NCBI GenBank assembly: GCA_036936605.1
Contig: JAUPFV010000003.1
Coordinates: forward strand, 150,320,997 to 150,384,996
Reading direction: 5' to 3'
Length of the DNA: 64,000 nucleotides
DNA from: Limnanthes douglasii subsp. nivea
Taxonomy: Eukaryota > Streptophyta > Magnoliopsida > Brassicales > Limnanthaceae
Part shown: positions 35,682-45,429 of the stretch, piece by piece
Layout of the letters: each line of letters starts with the position of its first letter
Position numbering within the stretch: the stretch's first letter is position 1
Program-made: the position numbers and the translations under genes
The notes under the pieces: generated by a model
Told to the model about the DNA's origin: nothing
Database searches by the model: none
The model's input: only the letters and a program-made list of their open reading frames with translations

Positions 35682-38105
35682 CTCTTGGTTTCTCTTCAAC
35701 TCCTCGTTTTCTTCCTTTAGAGTGGCAGCATTCGAAGTAGCAGTAAGAAGATCGTCGGACAACCTCTCTTTGCTAGACTTGAGGTCTTTGATAATGTCTG
35801 CCTGATTTCGAACTTGCTTCTCCAACGCAAGCACCGGTTGAACATTGCTTAACAAGGAGTGAGTTATAACATCCTTTTCACTTGAAACAGTAAAGGTCTT
35901 ACCATTAAAAGTGACTGAGTTTGAGGTGCTCGGAGGAAGATAAGGCCCGACAAAATCATCTCTGGGAAGATTCATGAAGTACTCACCAAGCCCACCAAGA
36001 CCAGTGATGTCCACACCGTCAATACTAAGATCTCCCCCTTCGACCTCATCGGTTTGGAAGTCACCATGTATCTCTTCTGTTTGTGTTGGGTCAGAGGGGT
36101 CAACTTGGGGAGGAGGCTCCGAAGTCCGGAGAGAAAGCTCGTCACCCTTAAAGGTCTTTTTCTTCTTGGCCTCCCTGTCTTTGCTTTCACCTCCCCGTTT
36201 ACGATCTCGTTTGGAAGCCCTTGGAGGGTTTGGGGAGTGCACTTCTTGCCTTTTAGTCTCCTACTCCACCACTTCCAAGAGAGCAGCATCAATTTGACTG
36301 GGGACTGGCCCCTCTGGATGTATTGGAGCATCCTCCTCCACCTCAGCAGGGTTAGCTCCACCCACCACCTTCTTGCCTTTCTTTTTGCCTTTCATCTTGC
36401 TCGGGGCCTTGGCCCGGCCTGGCAAGTAGAGTGTCCCATCTGGTTCATGCGTTCTTTTGAGCACTACGTCCGGAGGAGGCTGGGTGGTGAGCTCTTCCCA
36501 AGATAGGTCTCTCCGACCTGTGGTGTTCCAAAGGTGAGACCTTGCTAGGTTGCCCCCTGTGAAGGCAGCATGGAACCGATTCCCCCACTTCTCAGCGGCC
36601 CAAGCGTTGATCTTGGTGCAAGTGGTCTGCCCGGTTTTCAAATGATCAATGAAGTCCTTGGGCAGTTCTGGTAAGGCAAAAGTAAGACCAATTAGTTTAA
36701 ACTAACTTTTAAAAAAAAAGACAATAATGTAAAGTAGAAGACTTACGGTCGCTCCTCCATCTGCTTGTGAGAAGGCTTGGGTTGACTCCAGACTTGATCT
36801 TCTTCCCATTCTCCCAAGCGCCACTAACAAACAGGAACTGGGTCTTCCAATTCCTCTCCGACTCTAGCAAGTCATCCACAGCTTTGAAGTTATCCCCCAT
36901 GTTGAAATGGTATAAGGGGATGTGGTGGTTTCTGCAGAGACTGGCCACAGCAGCAAACTCCTCCATTGGTAGAGGAATCCCGGAGAGCCTTGTAGCCATA
37001 ATGCTGGCCATGAGGGTGTACCAGGCATTGGGGCTCAGCTGGCTCAGACAGAGCTTTATCAGATGGAAGTATCTGACAATTTCTGGGTCCAAGGGGAATC
37101 TGAGCCCCCAATTGAATAGCTCCGTGAAGATGATAATTTTGCTTAATTTGCAGTCCATGGGAGTCTCTGGGTGTATGGGGATCCTTATCTTCACGTTCTC
37201 CGGAATTCCCCACTTCGTACGCATCTGGCCCAGTTCAGCTGTGTGGATGAATGCGTAGTTAATCTTTTGCAGGACGAGGAGGTACTTGACATTGACCTTG
37301 TGAAAACAATGCCCCACCCTTCCTTCGAGACTCTCCGGCAGATCCGGATGCCTCAAGCACAACTTCTCTTTGCCTTTGTTTTTTTTGGCAACAACAGCAC
37401 TACTGGTCTGACCGGAGGGCTCATACTCAAATGGAGCCTCTTCGACAGAGTCCTCCATTACTTCCTCCATAATTGATGAAGGGTTTTCAGTAGTAGTAGC
37501 AAGGGGAGGGTTCAGATCTGGCTCAGCCTGGTCTACGGACTGCTGGGCTTCAGTGTTCCCTTGGTTTTTGGCCTCTGATTGGGGCTCTGATGCAGATGTT
37601 TCTCTTCGAAGACCTGGACTACTACCCTCCGGACCAGACAGTTTGTCCTTGGGAGCTCTGATAGGCACTTCTGACCCAGTGCTGCTGTCCTTAGCACCCG
37701 ATTTTGAAGGAGTGCTCTTAGAAGCATGACCCTTGACCAACCGACCTTTTCTCCGGTCAACTAACTTTTGAGGGGAGGTTTCAGTGTCTGACCCCATAGC
37801 TAAGAAAGGGAGGGCTTTTTGAAGCTGGTAACAGTTACCCCTGGCTCAACAACAGGTTCCGATTCTTGAACCGAAGAACTAGAGATAATGGGGGAGAGAT
37901 TAGTTTGAAATAACTTTTTCGGCTTGATGCCTTTTGAGGAAGAAGAACCTTGATCTGATTCTATGGCTGAAGTCACTGGCTTGTCGATGGGCGAAACGGG
38001 TAATCCGGCTGCAATGCGTCTTTCCCTTTCGACCTTCTGCGCCTTTTCTAGTTCAGAGAGGTTGAGCCACCCACCTTTGATCAGAGCGTTCCTTGCTGTA
38101 AACAT
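35682..38105 (-). pseudogene. antisense gene of Gypsy fragment C, 3' end displaced to fragment D
   Basis: The minus strand starts MFTARNALIKGGWLNLSELE (38105), then changes frame near 37800 (either a short unrecognised intron or a frameshift). It continues through MGSDTETSPQKLVDRRKG to the conserved domain (FNWGLRFPLDPEIVRYF, FVSGAWENGKK; 37300-36760). An intron lies at 36746-36668, a basic linker with one stop near 36261, then a Lys-rich region and a coiled coil (KDLKSSKERLSDDLL, TLKEENEELKRNQE). The last codon GAG at 35682 is followed by GTGAGC, a donor, and the element breaks about 40 bases later. The next exon is in fragment D (61995 downward). Function unknown; it was probably expressed from its own promoter. 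Confidence 0.7.
36668..36746 (-). other. intron in the antisense gene of fragment C
   Basis: Minus-strand donor GAGCGACC|GTAAGTCT and acceptor GCCTTACCAG|AACTGCC, matching the intron place in copies A and B although the sequences are otherwise diverged. Confidence 0.75.
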
Positions 38106-38200
38106 AAACTATCTGGGTAAATTTTTGCTTTGGAGAGAAAAATCTTTAAGAAGTTGCAGAGTAAATATGAGAGTGATGGTGAAACAGTAGAAAGTGTTTT

Positions 38201-38208
38201 AATTTATA
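38201..38208 (-). promoter_or_regulatory. TATA-like box for the antisense gene of fragment C
   Basis: TATAAATT on the minus strand, about 95 bases upstream of the ATG at 38105. Equivalent boxes exist in copies A and B. Confidence 0.45.
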
Positions 38209-38542
38209 GTAAATCTGAAAAAGGAGTTTGATTCCTAGGAGAATTCGAAAAGATTGGTAATGATTAAAGACGACGCTGATGTCACCATCTTTAATTAAGA
38301 GGTTGCTTTTCGAAGAAGGTGGGTTCGAAATTCAAGGTGAAAAAACGGCTGAAGCAACCAACCAGAAAGCGACACGTGTCCCATGAACTCTGGCACAAAA
38401 CCGTTTGGACTCACGAAGTTTTATCAGTCCGGATAAAACCATAAGACAAACAGACCTGTCCGGATTAAAACTACCCCTGACGTCGGACTGTTTTCAGGTT
38501 TTTTACAAAAGTATTTGAACAAACACCTAAAAAAGGGGCTCC
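38209..38542. other. region between antisense promoter and 3' LTR in fragment C, with polypurine tract
   Basis: Element-internal non-coding DNA. The last bases AAAAAAGGGGCTCC form the polypurine tract immediately before the LTR. Confidence 0.6.
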
Positions 38543-38948
38543 TGATGAGTCCGAATTCTGCTTACTCCCCGGACAAGGACATATCGGTCCAAGGCCTCCG
38601 GACCGGACAGACCACTTCGAACACTTAGCCCATTGGACTGTTCGAACTATGACAAAAGTACTAAAAACCTAAACACTTCTTGACTAAGCTGCTTGCTCTC
38701 CTACTAAGAGCTCATGGGTCCTTGAACATGACCCGGGTCCATTAAACATGACCCGAAAACCCATAAAGCCCAAATGCAAGGGTATAAATACCCAACCACC
38801 TGCATTAAATGTGGGTAATGAAAATTAACTGCAACCAGGCAGCTTAATTCTCCCTCTACCTTCTACTCTAAATACTAAACACCCATATACTTTCACAAAA
38901 CTCCGAACAAATTACCAAATTACCCTCAGACATAAATTAACCACACCA
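38543..38948 (+). repeat. 3' LTR of Gypsy fragment C
   Basis: 406 bp, from TGATGAGTCCGAATT to AACCACACCA. It contains TATAAATACCC (about 38782) as the likely LTR promoter TATA. It differs from the 5' LTR at 54904-55310 at roughly a dozen positions by eye, as expected for two LTRs of one moderately old insertion. It is followed directly by GGTAT. Confidence 0.9.
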
Positions 38949-38953
38949 GGTAT
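38949..38953. other. target-site duplication GGTAT, right copy
   Basis: GGTAT follows the 3' LTR of C. The identical 5 bases precede the 5' LTR of D (54899-54903). Five-base duplications are normal for Gypsy integration. Confidence 0.8.
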
Positions 38954-39192
38954 AAAACATGACATGAGTCCATTTTATGATAGTACTAGTTCTTTTTAGT
39001 AAATGAGAAACCTTAAGTCCCATGAGAGAACCAAACACGTGGATATGAAGTTGCACTTCATCTGAGTTGTGATATAAATCGAGAAAATGAGAGAGGGGGG
39101 GGGGGTAAATATTACAAGTTTGAAAATCCTTCAGATGCTCTGATCAAGGTTTTGTTGGATTCAAAGTTTACAAACTGCATTAGGTTTGTGTA
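38949..39192 (+). pseudogene. Copia RNase H, C-terminal half (split by the Gypsy insertion)
   Basis: The plus strand reads GIKHDMSPFYD, then SHERTKHVDMKLHFI and, in a shifted frame, ENPSDALIKVLLDSKFTNC. This is the end of a Copia RNase H (family pattern HERTKHIDVRYHFI, then ...NPADmLTK). An 11-G run near 39092 and stops break the frame. The N-terminal half lies at 54711-54903; the frame continues from one to the other across a single GGTAT. Confidence 0.85.
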
Positions 39193-39800
39193 AGTTTTAT
39201 ATACATGTTAATTGGATGTCCTAAAGAGTAGTTAGAGCACGAGGACAATGGATACAAAATTCAATCTAAGCATAGATGTAGAGTTGTTAGATGTAGGTGA
39301 AAAATAATTGTTACAACATAGCCAAACTTGCAAAAAATGAATCATATACTCAGATGAAGCAATAGTATACTATGGAGTCATATAGTTTAAATTATGCGGT
39401 CTTAGTAAACATCATATGACTGAATATTTTCATTACTGCACAAGTTTTCTTGTGTGAGTGAATAATGACTCGAGTTGTTATATCCCAGCAAATACATAAT
39501 GTTCCAATTAAAGGAAGTTTGAAGTTCTAACATTTGCTAGTATAAAATATATTAAAAAAATAAAATAATATAAAATAATAATTTTAAACCATGATTAATC
39601 AAAATTTACTTATTTAAATTATTAAATAATTTGAAAATAAAATATTTATTATAATATTAAAATTTAAAAAAAAATGAATTTGAAACAAAGTGATTAAAAT
39701 TCGAAACAAAGAAAGGCTAAAAATAAATAAAATTTGAATTATGAGGGTGTGTGACCGCGTTTTTTTGTACAAGTCGTTTTCTGAGTCTGTGAGAGTCTTT
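39193..39800. other. Copia 3' region and AT-rich spacer
   Basis: The part at about 39325-39520 resembles 53970-54150 (shared blocks such as TCATATAGTTTAAAT and ACACAAGTTTTCTT), so both may be Copia-derived. The rest is AT-rich without a gene. Confidence 0.5.
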
Positions 39801-39807
39801 TATTTCA

Positions 39808-39815
39808 AAACCATT
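39808..39815 (+). promoter_or_regulatory. TATA-like box upstream of the EAR-motif gene
   Basis: CCATTATAAAAAGC lies about 105 bases before the ATG at 39917 and is followed by a TC-rich leader with TTTTCTCTCT. This fits a plant core promoter. Confidence 0.5.
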
Positions 39816-39916
39816 ATAAAAAGCTTTAAGGGCGTTTGTTCTTAAAAATCCTTAGAAGTCCTAATCCTACATTTTCTCTCTGAGATTCTCAATTCTCCTG
39901 TATTTGCTTTCTCAAG

Positions 39917-40363
39917 ATGGCTAGGGAAGGCTACTCCGACATGCTTAAGGACTATGATCTGAACTTCGGTAAAAGCTGTCTGAGACGTCAGGAATCAATA
40001 GGAGATAATTTCTCGATTATCTCCCATGAAGAGGCGAAGAAAGTTCTCGATTTTCATTCCGATTCCGATTGTGGTTCTTTTACTTCTCCTCCTCCTGATG
40101 AAGTAAATTTATGTATCGATTCCACTGCCGATAGTAAGATTTCTTCATTCCATTCGGAATCCAAAGTTGGCGGTGGTAAGTTGCCGGATACTATTAGTTT
40201 TGTTCGGTTAGAGACAACTTCCAGATCTTTCCATTGTGGTAACCCTAACCCTAATCTTGATCTAAATCTTCCTATCGGTCTAGTATTATTCTCTGATTGT
40301 GGTCACCGTAATCTTCATCTGGATCTTAATATTCCATTACAAGCTTGCGATGAAGAACTCTAA
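39917..40363 (+). CDS. small EAR-motif (DLNLP) protein
   Basis: Single-exon frame of 148 residues starting MAREGYSDMLKDYDLNFG, stop TAA at 40361. The ATG context AAGATGGCT is good for plants. The C-terminal third carries two copies of an LxLxL / DLNxP-type motif, LDLNLP (about residues 116-121) and LDLNIP (about 137-142), the form that recruits TOPLESS corepressors in plants. A third partial motif, YDLNFG, is at the N-terminus. No DNA-binding domain, signal peptide or membrane segment is visible. It may act as an adaptor repressor or be the remnant of a larger transcription factor. I do not recognise a named family. Part of its downstream region is duplicated at 41396. A TATA box and leader suggest it could be expressed. 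Confidence 0.6.
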   Translation: MAREGYSDMLKDYDLNFGKSCLRRQESIGDNFSIISHEEAKKVLDFHSDSDCGSFTSPPPDEVNLCIDSTADSKISSFHSESKVGGGKLPDTISFVRLETTSRSFHCGNPNPNLDLNLPIGLVLFSDCGHRNLHLDLNIPLQACDEEL

Positions 40364-40397
40364 GGGCGCTGAGGATAACAAGTTTAGTTCAAAGTAG

Positions 40398-40770
40398 TGA
40401 TAGTATACTGCAGTAGTTTTAGATCGAGTGTCAGAAACTGTTTATATGATTGAGTTTGAGTGTCTACAGGTTATAGTTAAGGCAATGCTTGTTGCCTGCG
40501 GCTGCATGGATATGCTTTTAGACAATTCGGATGGATATGCTTTTAGAATTCCATTCGAATGGTTTTGATTGGTTTTTACTAGTTAGTATGTTTCACAGAA
40601 ACAAGAGTCTGTAAGTTTCGGCTTTTTGCATTATAATAATAAAATCATTTCCTATAATCTATCTTCTCTCTGTGACAAAATAATAAACTGAAATTCTGTA
40701 TTGATGAAACAAGTCTATGTATGTTATGTTACTATTTGTATTATCCATTTCTCTACTATGAAAACAAATT
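40398..40770. repeat. direct duplication of the EAR gene downstream region, copy 1
   Basis: Starts GTATACTGCAGTAGTTTTAG and runs through GGCATTATAATAATAAA-like and TATGTTATGTTACT blocks. The second copy is at 41396-41830. The intervening segment carries PITH-gene exons. Confidence 0.8.
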
Positions 40771-40774
40771 AATT

Positions 40775-41395
40775 GACGACGATGAGTAGCTTCTGATTTT
40801 CATTCCATTCAATCAAGTCATAAAACTGCAATCCATTGTAATCAAAGGCCCCGAAGAGGAAGGTAAAGATAGATATCTCATAGTCATTTCTGGATTTCAC
40901 GAGCCTAGATCAATGTCTCTGTCAATTCTATGTTTGTGTGTGATTAGCGGTCGCATATTGTCATCACATGGATGTTTGGCTAAACACAAAGCTGTTACGT
41001 TTTGGGTCCATATTTTTCCTTTGTAGCATTATAAATAGGATTGTCTTGGTAATGTATTACTTATGCTTAATTTGATTGGATAATTGTTTAGGTCCTAAGG
41101 GTAAACTAGAAAAGAAGCAAAACCATGATTTGTTATTGTTAGGATGTTTAACTTTAGAGTGAACTATTTTAATGGTCTCTTGAAATTTAATGGTGGAAGG
41201 TCATAGTAATTTACCAGCATTTTTTAATACTAACTCATGTGACACAGCCTTACTTTCATCTGGCAACCTTAAGGTAGAGCTCCTTAGTTTTTGAGTTTCA
41301 CGTTTGAATCTTTTTTTCAGTAAACTCAAATTAGGATATTTATAATTCTTTAGTTGTTTCAATTAACATTTCCGATGATTTCAAAGTTGTTAAGA
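40775..41395 (+). pseudogene. PITH-domain gene fragment, copy 1 (middle exons)
   Basis: PITH domains occur in small proteasome-interacting thioredoxin-like proteins. Exon ending at 40862 reads LLIFIPFNQVIKLQSIVIKG then PEEE and a GTAAAG donor, a signature of the PITH domain. The preceding codon is TAG where the family has Gln. After an intron ending TTGTTTAG (about 41092) comes GPKGKLEKKQ, a decayed version of the next exon. Near 41245, CDTALLSSGNLK corresponds to the ...PPSDTALLS... exon with its first half deleted. Exons 1 and 2 lie downstream at 42452-42771, so the order is scrambled. Confidence 0.75.
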
Positions 41396-41830
41396 TCGTA
41401 TACTGCAGTAGTTTTAGATCGAGTGTCAGGAACTGTTTATATGTTTGAGTTTGAGTGTCTACAGGTTATAGTTAAGGCAATGCTTGTTTCCTGCGGCTCC
41501 ATGGATATGCTTTTAGACAATTCGGATGAATATGCCTTTAGACAATTCCATTTGAGTTCTGAGTTTAGGTTTGATTCTGAGTTCGAGTTTGTACACCTAT
41601 GGGCTGGATATGCTTTAAGGCCATTCAGTTTTGATTTGTTTTTACTAGTTAGTATGTTTCACAGAAAGAAGATTCTGTAGCTTTCGGCTTTTGGCATTAT
41701 AATAATAAATCATTTCTTATAATCTATCTTCTCTTTGCAAGAATGTATTAAACTGAATTTCGGATATTGAAACAAGTTTATCTATGTTATGTTATGTTAC
41801 TACTTGTATTATGAAAACTAACGAATTGAG
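41396..41830. repeat. direct duplication of the EAR gene downstream region, copy 2
   Basis: Matches 40398-40770 with small differences and extra sequence (TTTGAGTTCTGAGTTTAGG). Frames here are not coding. Confidence 0.8.
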
Positions 41831-42173
41831 GCTTCCCCTACAAAAAGCCAGGTACATCTGCATCATTTAAGAAAGGGATCAAATTCTAGAATTGTGTTTA
41901 TGTTCAAAATTTAGATATTTTATAACATGTAATTTTATTTGGAAAAAATAATCATATTATTTCCTCGCAAAACATGTTTCTTGCCTTGTATTGCATAGTT
42001 CAGTCTTGGTATAGCAGTGGAAAGACTTCTTTTTATTGCAATATGTAGCAGATTTTCTGTTGCTGTAGCTATGATTGATTGAAGGAAGCAAAAGAGTGAA
42101 GTAGCTAGGAGGACTGGTAAGGTGATTTGGTAGGTTGTCTAAGTTTGTCGAGGAAGCTTGGGTAGTTAAGGAA

Positions 42174-42330
42174 GCGTCCTAAGGTTCAGTGTGGTCCATA
42201 GACAAGATAGGGTTAGCTTTGACAGTTTTTTGGTTCGTAGTTGAGCAAATTAGAGGTTCAATGTTTGAAGACTTTATTTTGGTAAAGTGTGGGAAGCTGG
42301 TTTTTGGCACCATGATTGGACAGCAGACCT
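42174..42330. repeat. dispersed direct repeat, copy 1
   Basis: Begins GCGTCCTAAGGTTCAG and includes GTAGTTGAGCAAATT and CATGATTGGACAGC. Copy 2 is at 42914-43052, and a partial third piece (TTTTTGGCTCATTGTAGAGC) is near 43110. The copies flank PITH exons 1 and 2. Confidence 0.8.
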
Positions 42331-42451
42331 GGAGGTCTGGAGGATGTTTGGAGGCTTTATTTTGGTTAGGTACAAGAAGTATACTCAGCAGGTATTTGAC
42401 TCAAGAATATTAACTAAAAAGATAGATCTCGGTTCTGATCGAAATCTAATC

Positions 42452-42771
42452 ATGTCTGCTGATTCAGCGAGCGGAGTTCCAAAAGGCCAAGTAAGTGCTT
42501 ACAGATTCAAATCTCTTTGTGTCGTCTGGTGATTGAAGAAAACCTCGAGAAAACAAAGCCGGACTTTTCTTTTGATCTATAAAAAACAACGATGTAGTCT
42601 TTTGGGTTTTTGCATCTCCGTTTCACAATTTTCTGTAACAATTATGAATACTAATTTCTGGGTTTCTTGTTTTTGAATTAACAGGTTGATCTATTGGACT
42701 CCATTGATTGGTCTAGTGTTGAATGTCTTAACCAAAGTAGCAGTCACTCTCTCCCTAATGCTCTCAAACAG
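42452..42771 (+). pseudogene. PITH-domain gene exons 1 and 2, isolated
   Basis: Exon 1 (42452-42490) starts at an ATG and reads MSADSASGVPKGQ, then donor GTAAGT. The intron ends GAATTAACAG at 42684. Exon 2 (42685-42771) reads [17 protein letters not shown] then [12 protein letters not shown] and has donor GTGATT. Both exons are intact, in phase, and match the N-terminus of plant PITH-domain proteins. The expected exon 3 is not found just downstream; copies of exon 3 lie upstream (40775) and far downstream (50013). So the gene is split and probably non-functional, unless a very long intron joins exon 2 to 50013, which itself is decayed. Confidence 0.8.
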
Positions 42772-42913
42772 GTGATTTTTGATAACTACAATAATCTTTG
42801 AGGTTCTCCGGATTTTCAAATTCATTTTGTGAATATGATGATTATCTTCAATTCAGTAACCGGAATGGTGCTAGGTTACCTCAAAATGAGCCTATATTGA
42901 ATCATATATATAT

Positions 42914-43052
42914 GCGTCCTAAGGTTCAGGGTTGGTATGCTTTGACAGTTTTCTGGCTCGTAGTTGAGCAAATTGCAGGCTGATGTTTGGAAATTTTATT
43001 TAGGTTAGATGTGGGTAGCTGGTTTTTGGCGCCATGATTGGACAGCGGATCT
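42914..43052. repeat. dispersed direct repeat, copy 2
   Basis: See copy 1 at 42174-42330. Confidence 0.8.
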
Positions 43053-43059
43053 GGAGTCT

Positions 43060-43560
43060 TTTTATTTCAAACTTAAACTCATTCGACGATGTCATATAAT
43101 TGTTTCGGTTCAGGTTTTTGGCTCATTGTAGAGCAACGGTAGACTGGGTTTGGGGAGAAATTTGCAGTGCCCAATCAATTTAAATGTAGAGAGGGCCACA
43201 TTAAATGAAAATGGCAGCTGCATTTTTCTTCTAATTATTATACCTAAGCGTACATTCTATTTCCTCTGTAAAACGATTACATATGTGATAGTTACATATA
43301 TTACAAAATAAACTCTTTATTTTGTTGTATTATAATGTCTTGACCAGGAAAAAAAATCACGATTAGTTTCATACAACAGTACTGAATTTACGGTAATCGA
43401 TTGGCTCTGGACTATATCCTTGGTCATTGAGGGCTAACTATCTGCAATAGAATATCTCATTAATTTTGATAAAATTTTAATTCGAGTGGCTTGTTTTATG
43501 AAGTTTATATGATTAAAAAACATAACTCTTTTTATAATTCTTGACCTTAAAAATATTTAA
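43060..43560. other. spacer
   Basis: No gene recognised; AT-rich with a partial third copy of the 42174 repeat at its start. Confidence 0.45.
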
Positions 43561-43628
43561 GCTTAGTTTTTTCGAACAACCCCAGCCAAGGTATACCAAT
43601 AAAATCAGCCAACCTGGAGTGTGCTTTT

Positions 43629-43802
43629 CGGTTAGACCTAAAACTGTCATTTGCTCTAGTTGAAGTGGCTGTACAGGAAGCCTGAAACATTACTTATCAA
43701 GAATCCCATAAATCACGGTTAGACCTAAAACTGTCATTTGCTCTAGTTGAAGTGGCTGTACAGGAAGCCTAAAACATTACTTATCAAGAATCCCATAAAT
43801 CA
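43629..43802. repeat. 87-bp tandem duplication
   Basis: CGGTTAGACCTAAAACTGTC through CCCATAAATCA occurs twice in a row (43629-43715, 43716-43802) with a single visible difference (CCTGAAAC/CCTAAAAC), so it is recent. Confidence 0.95.
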
Positions 43803-43825
43803 AATCAAATGGCAAAACAAGCTAA

Positions 43826-43875
43826 GCGTTCCATTCCTTTAACATAATATGCGTTCCATTCCTTTAACATAATAT
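43826..43875. repeat. 25-bp tandem duplication
   Basis: GCGTTCCATTCCTTTAACAT plus AATAT occurs twice, perfectly, just 23 bases beyond the 87-bp duplication. Confidence 0.95.
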
Positions 43876-44519
43876 GCACTAGCTATTATAGCACAAAATC
43901 CTTTCCATTGAATTACAACTTCATCCCAAGACTAGAGGTGTAGATGACCATCTAACTACTGTCGGTTGCCGTATACACAGATTGGTTATGAATATTATGC
44001 TTAACCACAAAATGGACTCATCAACCTGCAATCGCAAAACACAAAATTATCGAAAAATAAGAAATTTTACTTACGAATATTATATTTCTTTATTATTTTA
44101 CTCAAAATGTCTTGCCTCGTTTGAAAAAATCTTGGATTCTGAACTGGTTGTTTTGCTGTAACTTTGAGCTGTTTCGGGTCGGATACCAGACTCCTTCATG
44201 GCTATGAGTTCAGTTTTTAATCCCTCATCAGTACAACCGAGTTCATACGGATTTACTCCTGCAATTATGAATTCCTTTAGCACAAAAGGTCCAAATTAAG
44301 GTGATGTTTGGTGGACAGTTCATAAACTGAAAATCTAGCTTACGATAAGCCCCACAATAAAAGCTACCTCTTTACTTTACTATACTTTTAAGTTGTCGCC
44401 TCCACCGCGATCAACAGCATTCCTATACCGTCTAACCAAACTGATCGCTATGTTTCTCGAAGGACCATACTCATCGTCCGGTGAAACAGAACCGCCTAGC
44501 GAACACTTCTGACATGTAA

Positions 44520-45180
44520 GAATCACAACTTCTCATTTTCGTTATATATAAGGTAAAGCAAAAAATTTTAGACTTCGAAGTTTGCTTTTTCTACTCTTTT
44601 TTTCTTACCAACATTCTCTTAGGAGAAATTTGAGGCCGTCGTAGATGTGTGTTGGGCTGACTATGAAATCTCCAAGTGAAAGAAGAGTTATATGCTACAT
44701 CTATTGTAGGGGAAGTTATGGACCAAGTCATTGGAATAACAAGCATGGTCTAGAGAATATGGAATCGGATTGAATTAGTCTTGTCCAATCCCGACCCCTC
44801 CATTCGTAGACATAATCAAATAAGTAGTGAGGAGCAATTTAGTGTAGGATTATTTTGTTTGTATATACCCCAATAGCAGACCATACAGTGGATTGGAATA
44901 CAAGCCGTCAAATTTGGTCATAGTCTTATGTACCAATAGAGCCTTAAGTTGTACATTCTCTCTGATGAAATGTAGATATAGGCTATTTATTACTATTTCA
45001 TATTTATAGGCTGAGAAAAGTTTTTGAGGATAATTAGAAATCTGTCATTTTAGGTCTGCCCATCTATATTTACCAGTTAAGATAGACAATGACAAATCTT
45101 TTACTCGATAGGTCTCGCAAGATGTGCGCTCTTAACCTAACTATGCTGATAATCACGACTAAGCTGCTGCAACAATTGGA
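44520..45180. other. spacer
   Basis: No supported gene. Confidence 0.4.
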
Positions 45181-45202
45181 GCTTAACATACATATTGAGG
45201 TT

Positions 45203-45375
45203 CTGTATCTCATTATAGTAGCATAACATCTGAGGAATATAGTTGTGGAACATCAGATGTAAGGCAAGGGCTACCGCTAGCTTTAGGTGATGCTCAACCG
45301 AGCTATCATTTTTCTGCTCAAACGTCTGCTGCAGGGTATCTACCTCGACAGTGTTGCATTACACTGACCTTAAAA
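45203..45375 (+). other. exon-like open stretch, unidentified
   Basis: In one frame the plus strand reads SVSHYSSITSEEYSCGTSD, then VRQGLPLALGDAQPSYHFSA. Composition and codon use look like an exon of a Ser-rich plant protein, in an otherwise AT-rich interval. No splice sites can be fixed and I know no family. It may be a gene fragment like its neighbours. Confidence 0.3.
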
Positions 45376-45429
45376 CGGAAAAAATACGTCATGATCTCGA
45401 TCAAACCATCAAAAATCTTAAACAGTTGG

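Larger units (their letters stand above)
35641..38948 (+). mobile_element. Gypsy fragment C: antisense gene 5' part, polypurine tract and 3' LTR
   Basis: This is the 3' portion of a Tat-like Gypsy element of a different family from A and B. It holds most of the antisense gene (minus strand), its upstream region, a polypurine tract (about 38529-38542) and a full 3' LTR followed by GGTAT. gag-pol and 5' LTR are absent here. They are found in fragment D at 54904-62023, which shares the LTR, the GGTAT duplication and the continuation of the antisense gene. Confidence 0.85.
43560..44519 (-). pseudogene. exon fragments of a conserved plant gene (family not named)
   Basis: Three minus-strand pieces in order look like exons. 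About 44519-44395 reads KCSLGGSVSPDDEYGPSRN and SLVRRYRNAVDRGGGDNL. 44283-44098 reads KEFIIAGVNPYELGCTDEGL and ELIAMKESGIRPE. About 43780-43565 reads LPVQPLQLEQMTVLGLTEK after an acceptor GTTTTAG. The pieces have the composition of real protein, and I recall similar plant proteins of unknown, possibly plastid, function, but cannot name the family. An 87-bp tandem duplication hits the third exon boundary, and exon-junction frames do not all agree, so I call it a pseudogene. Confidence 0.5.
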
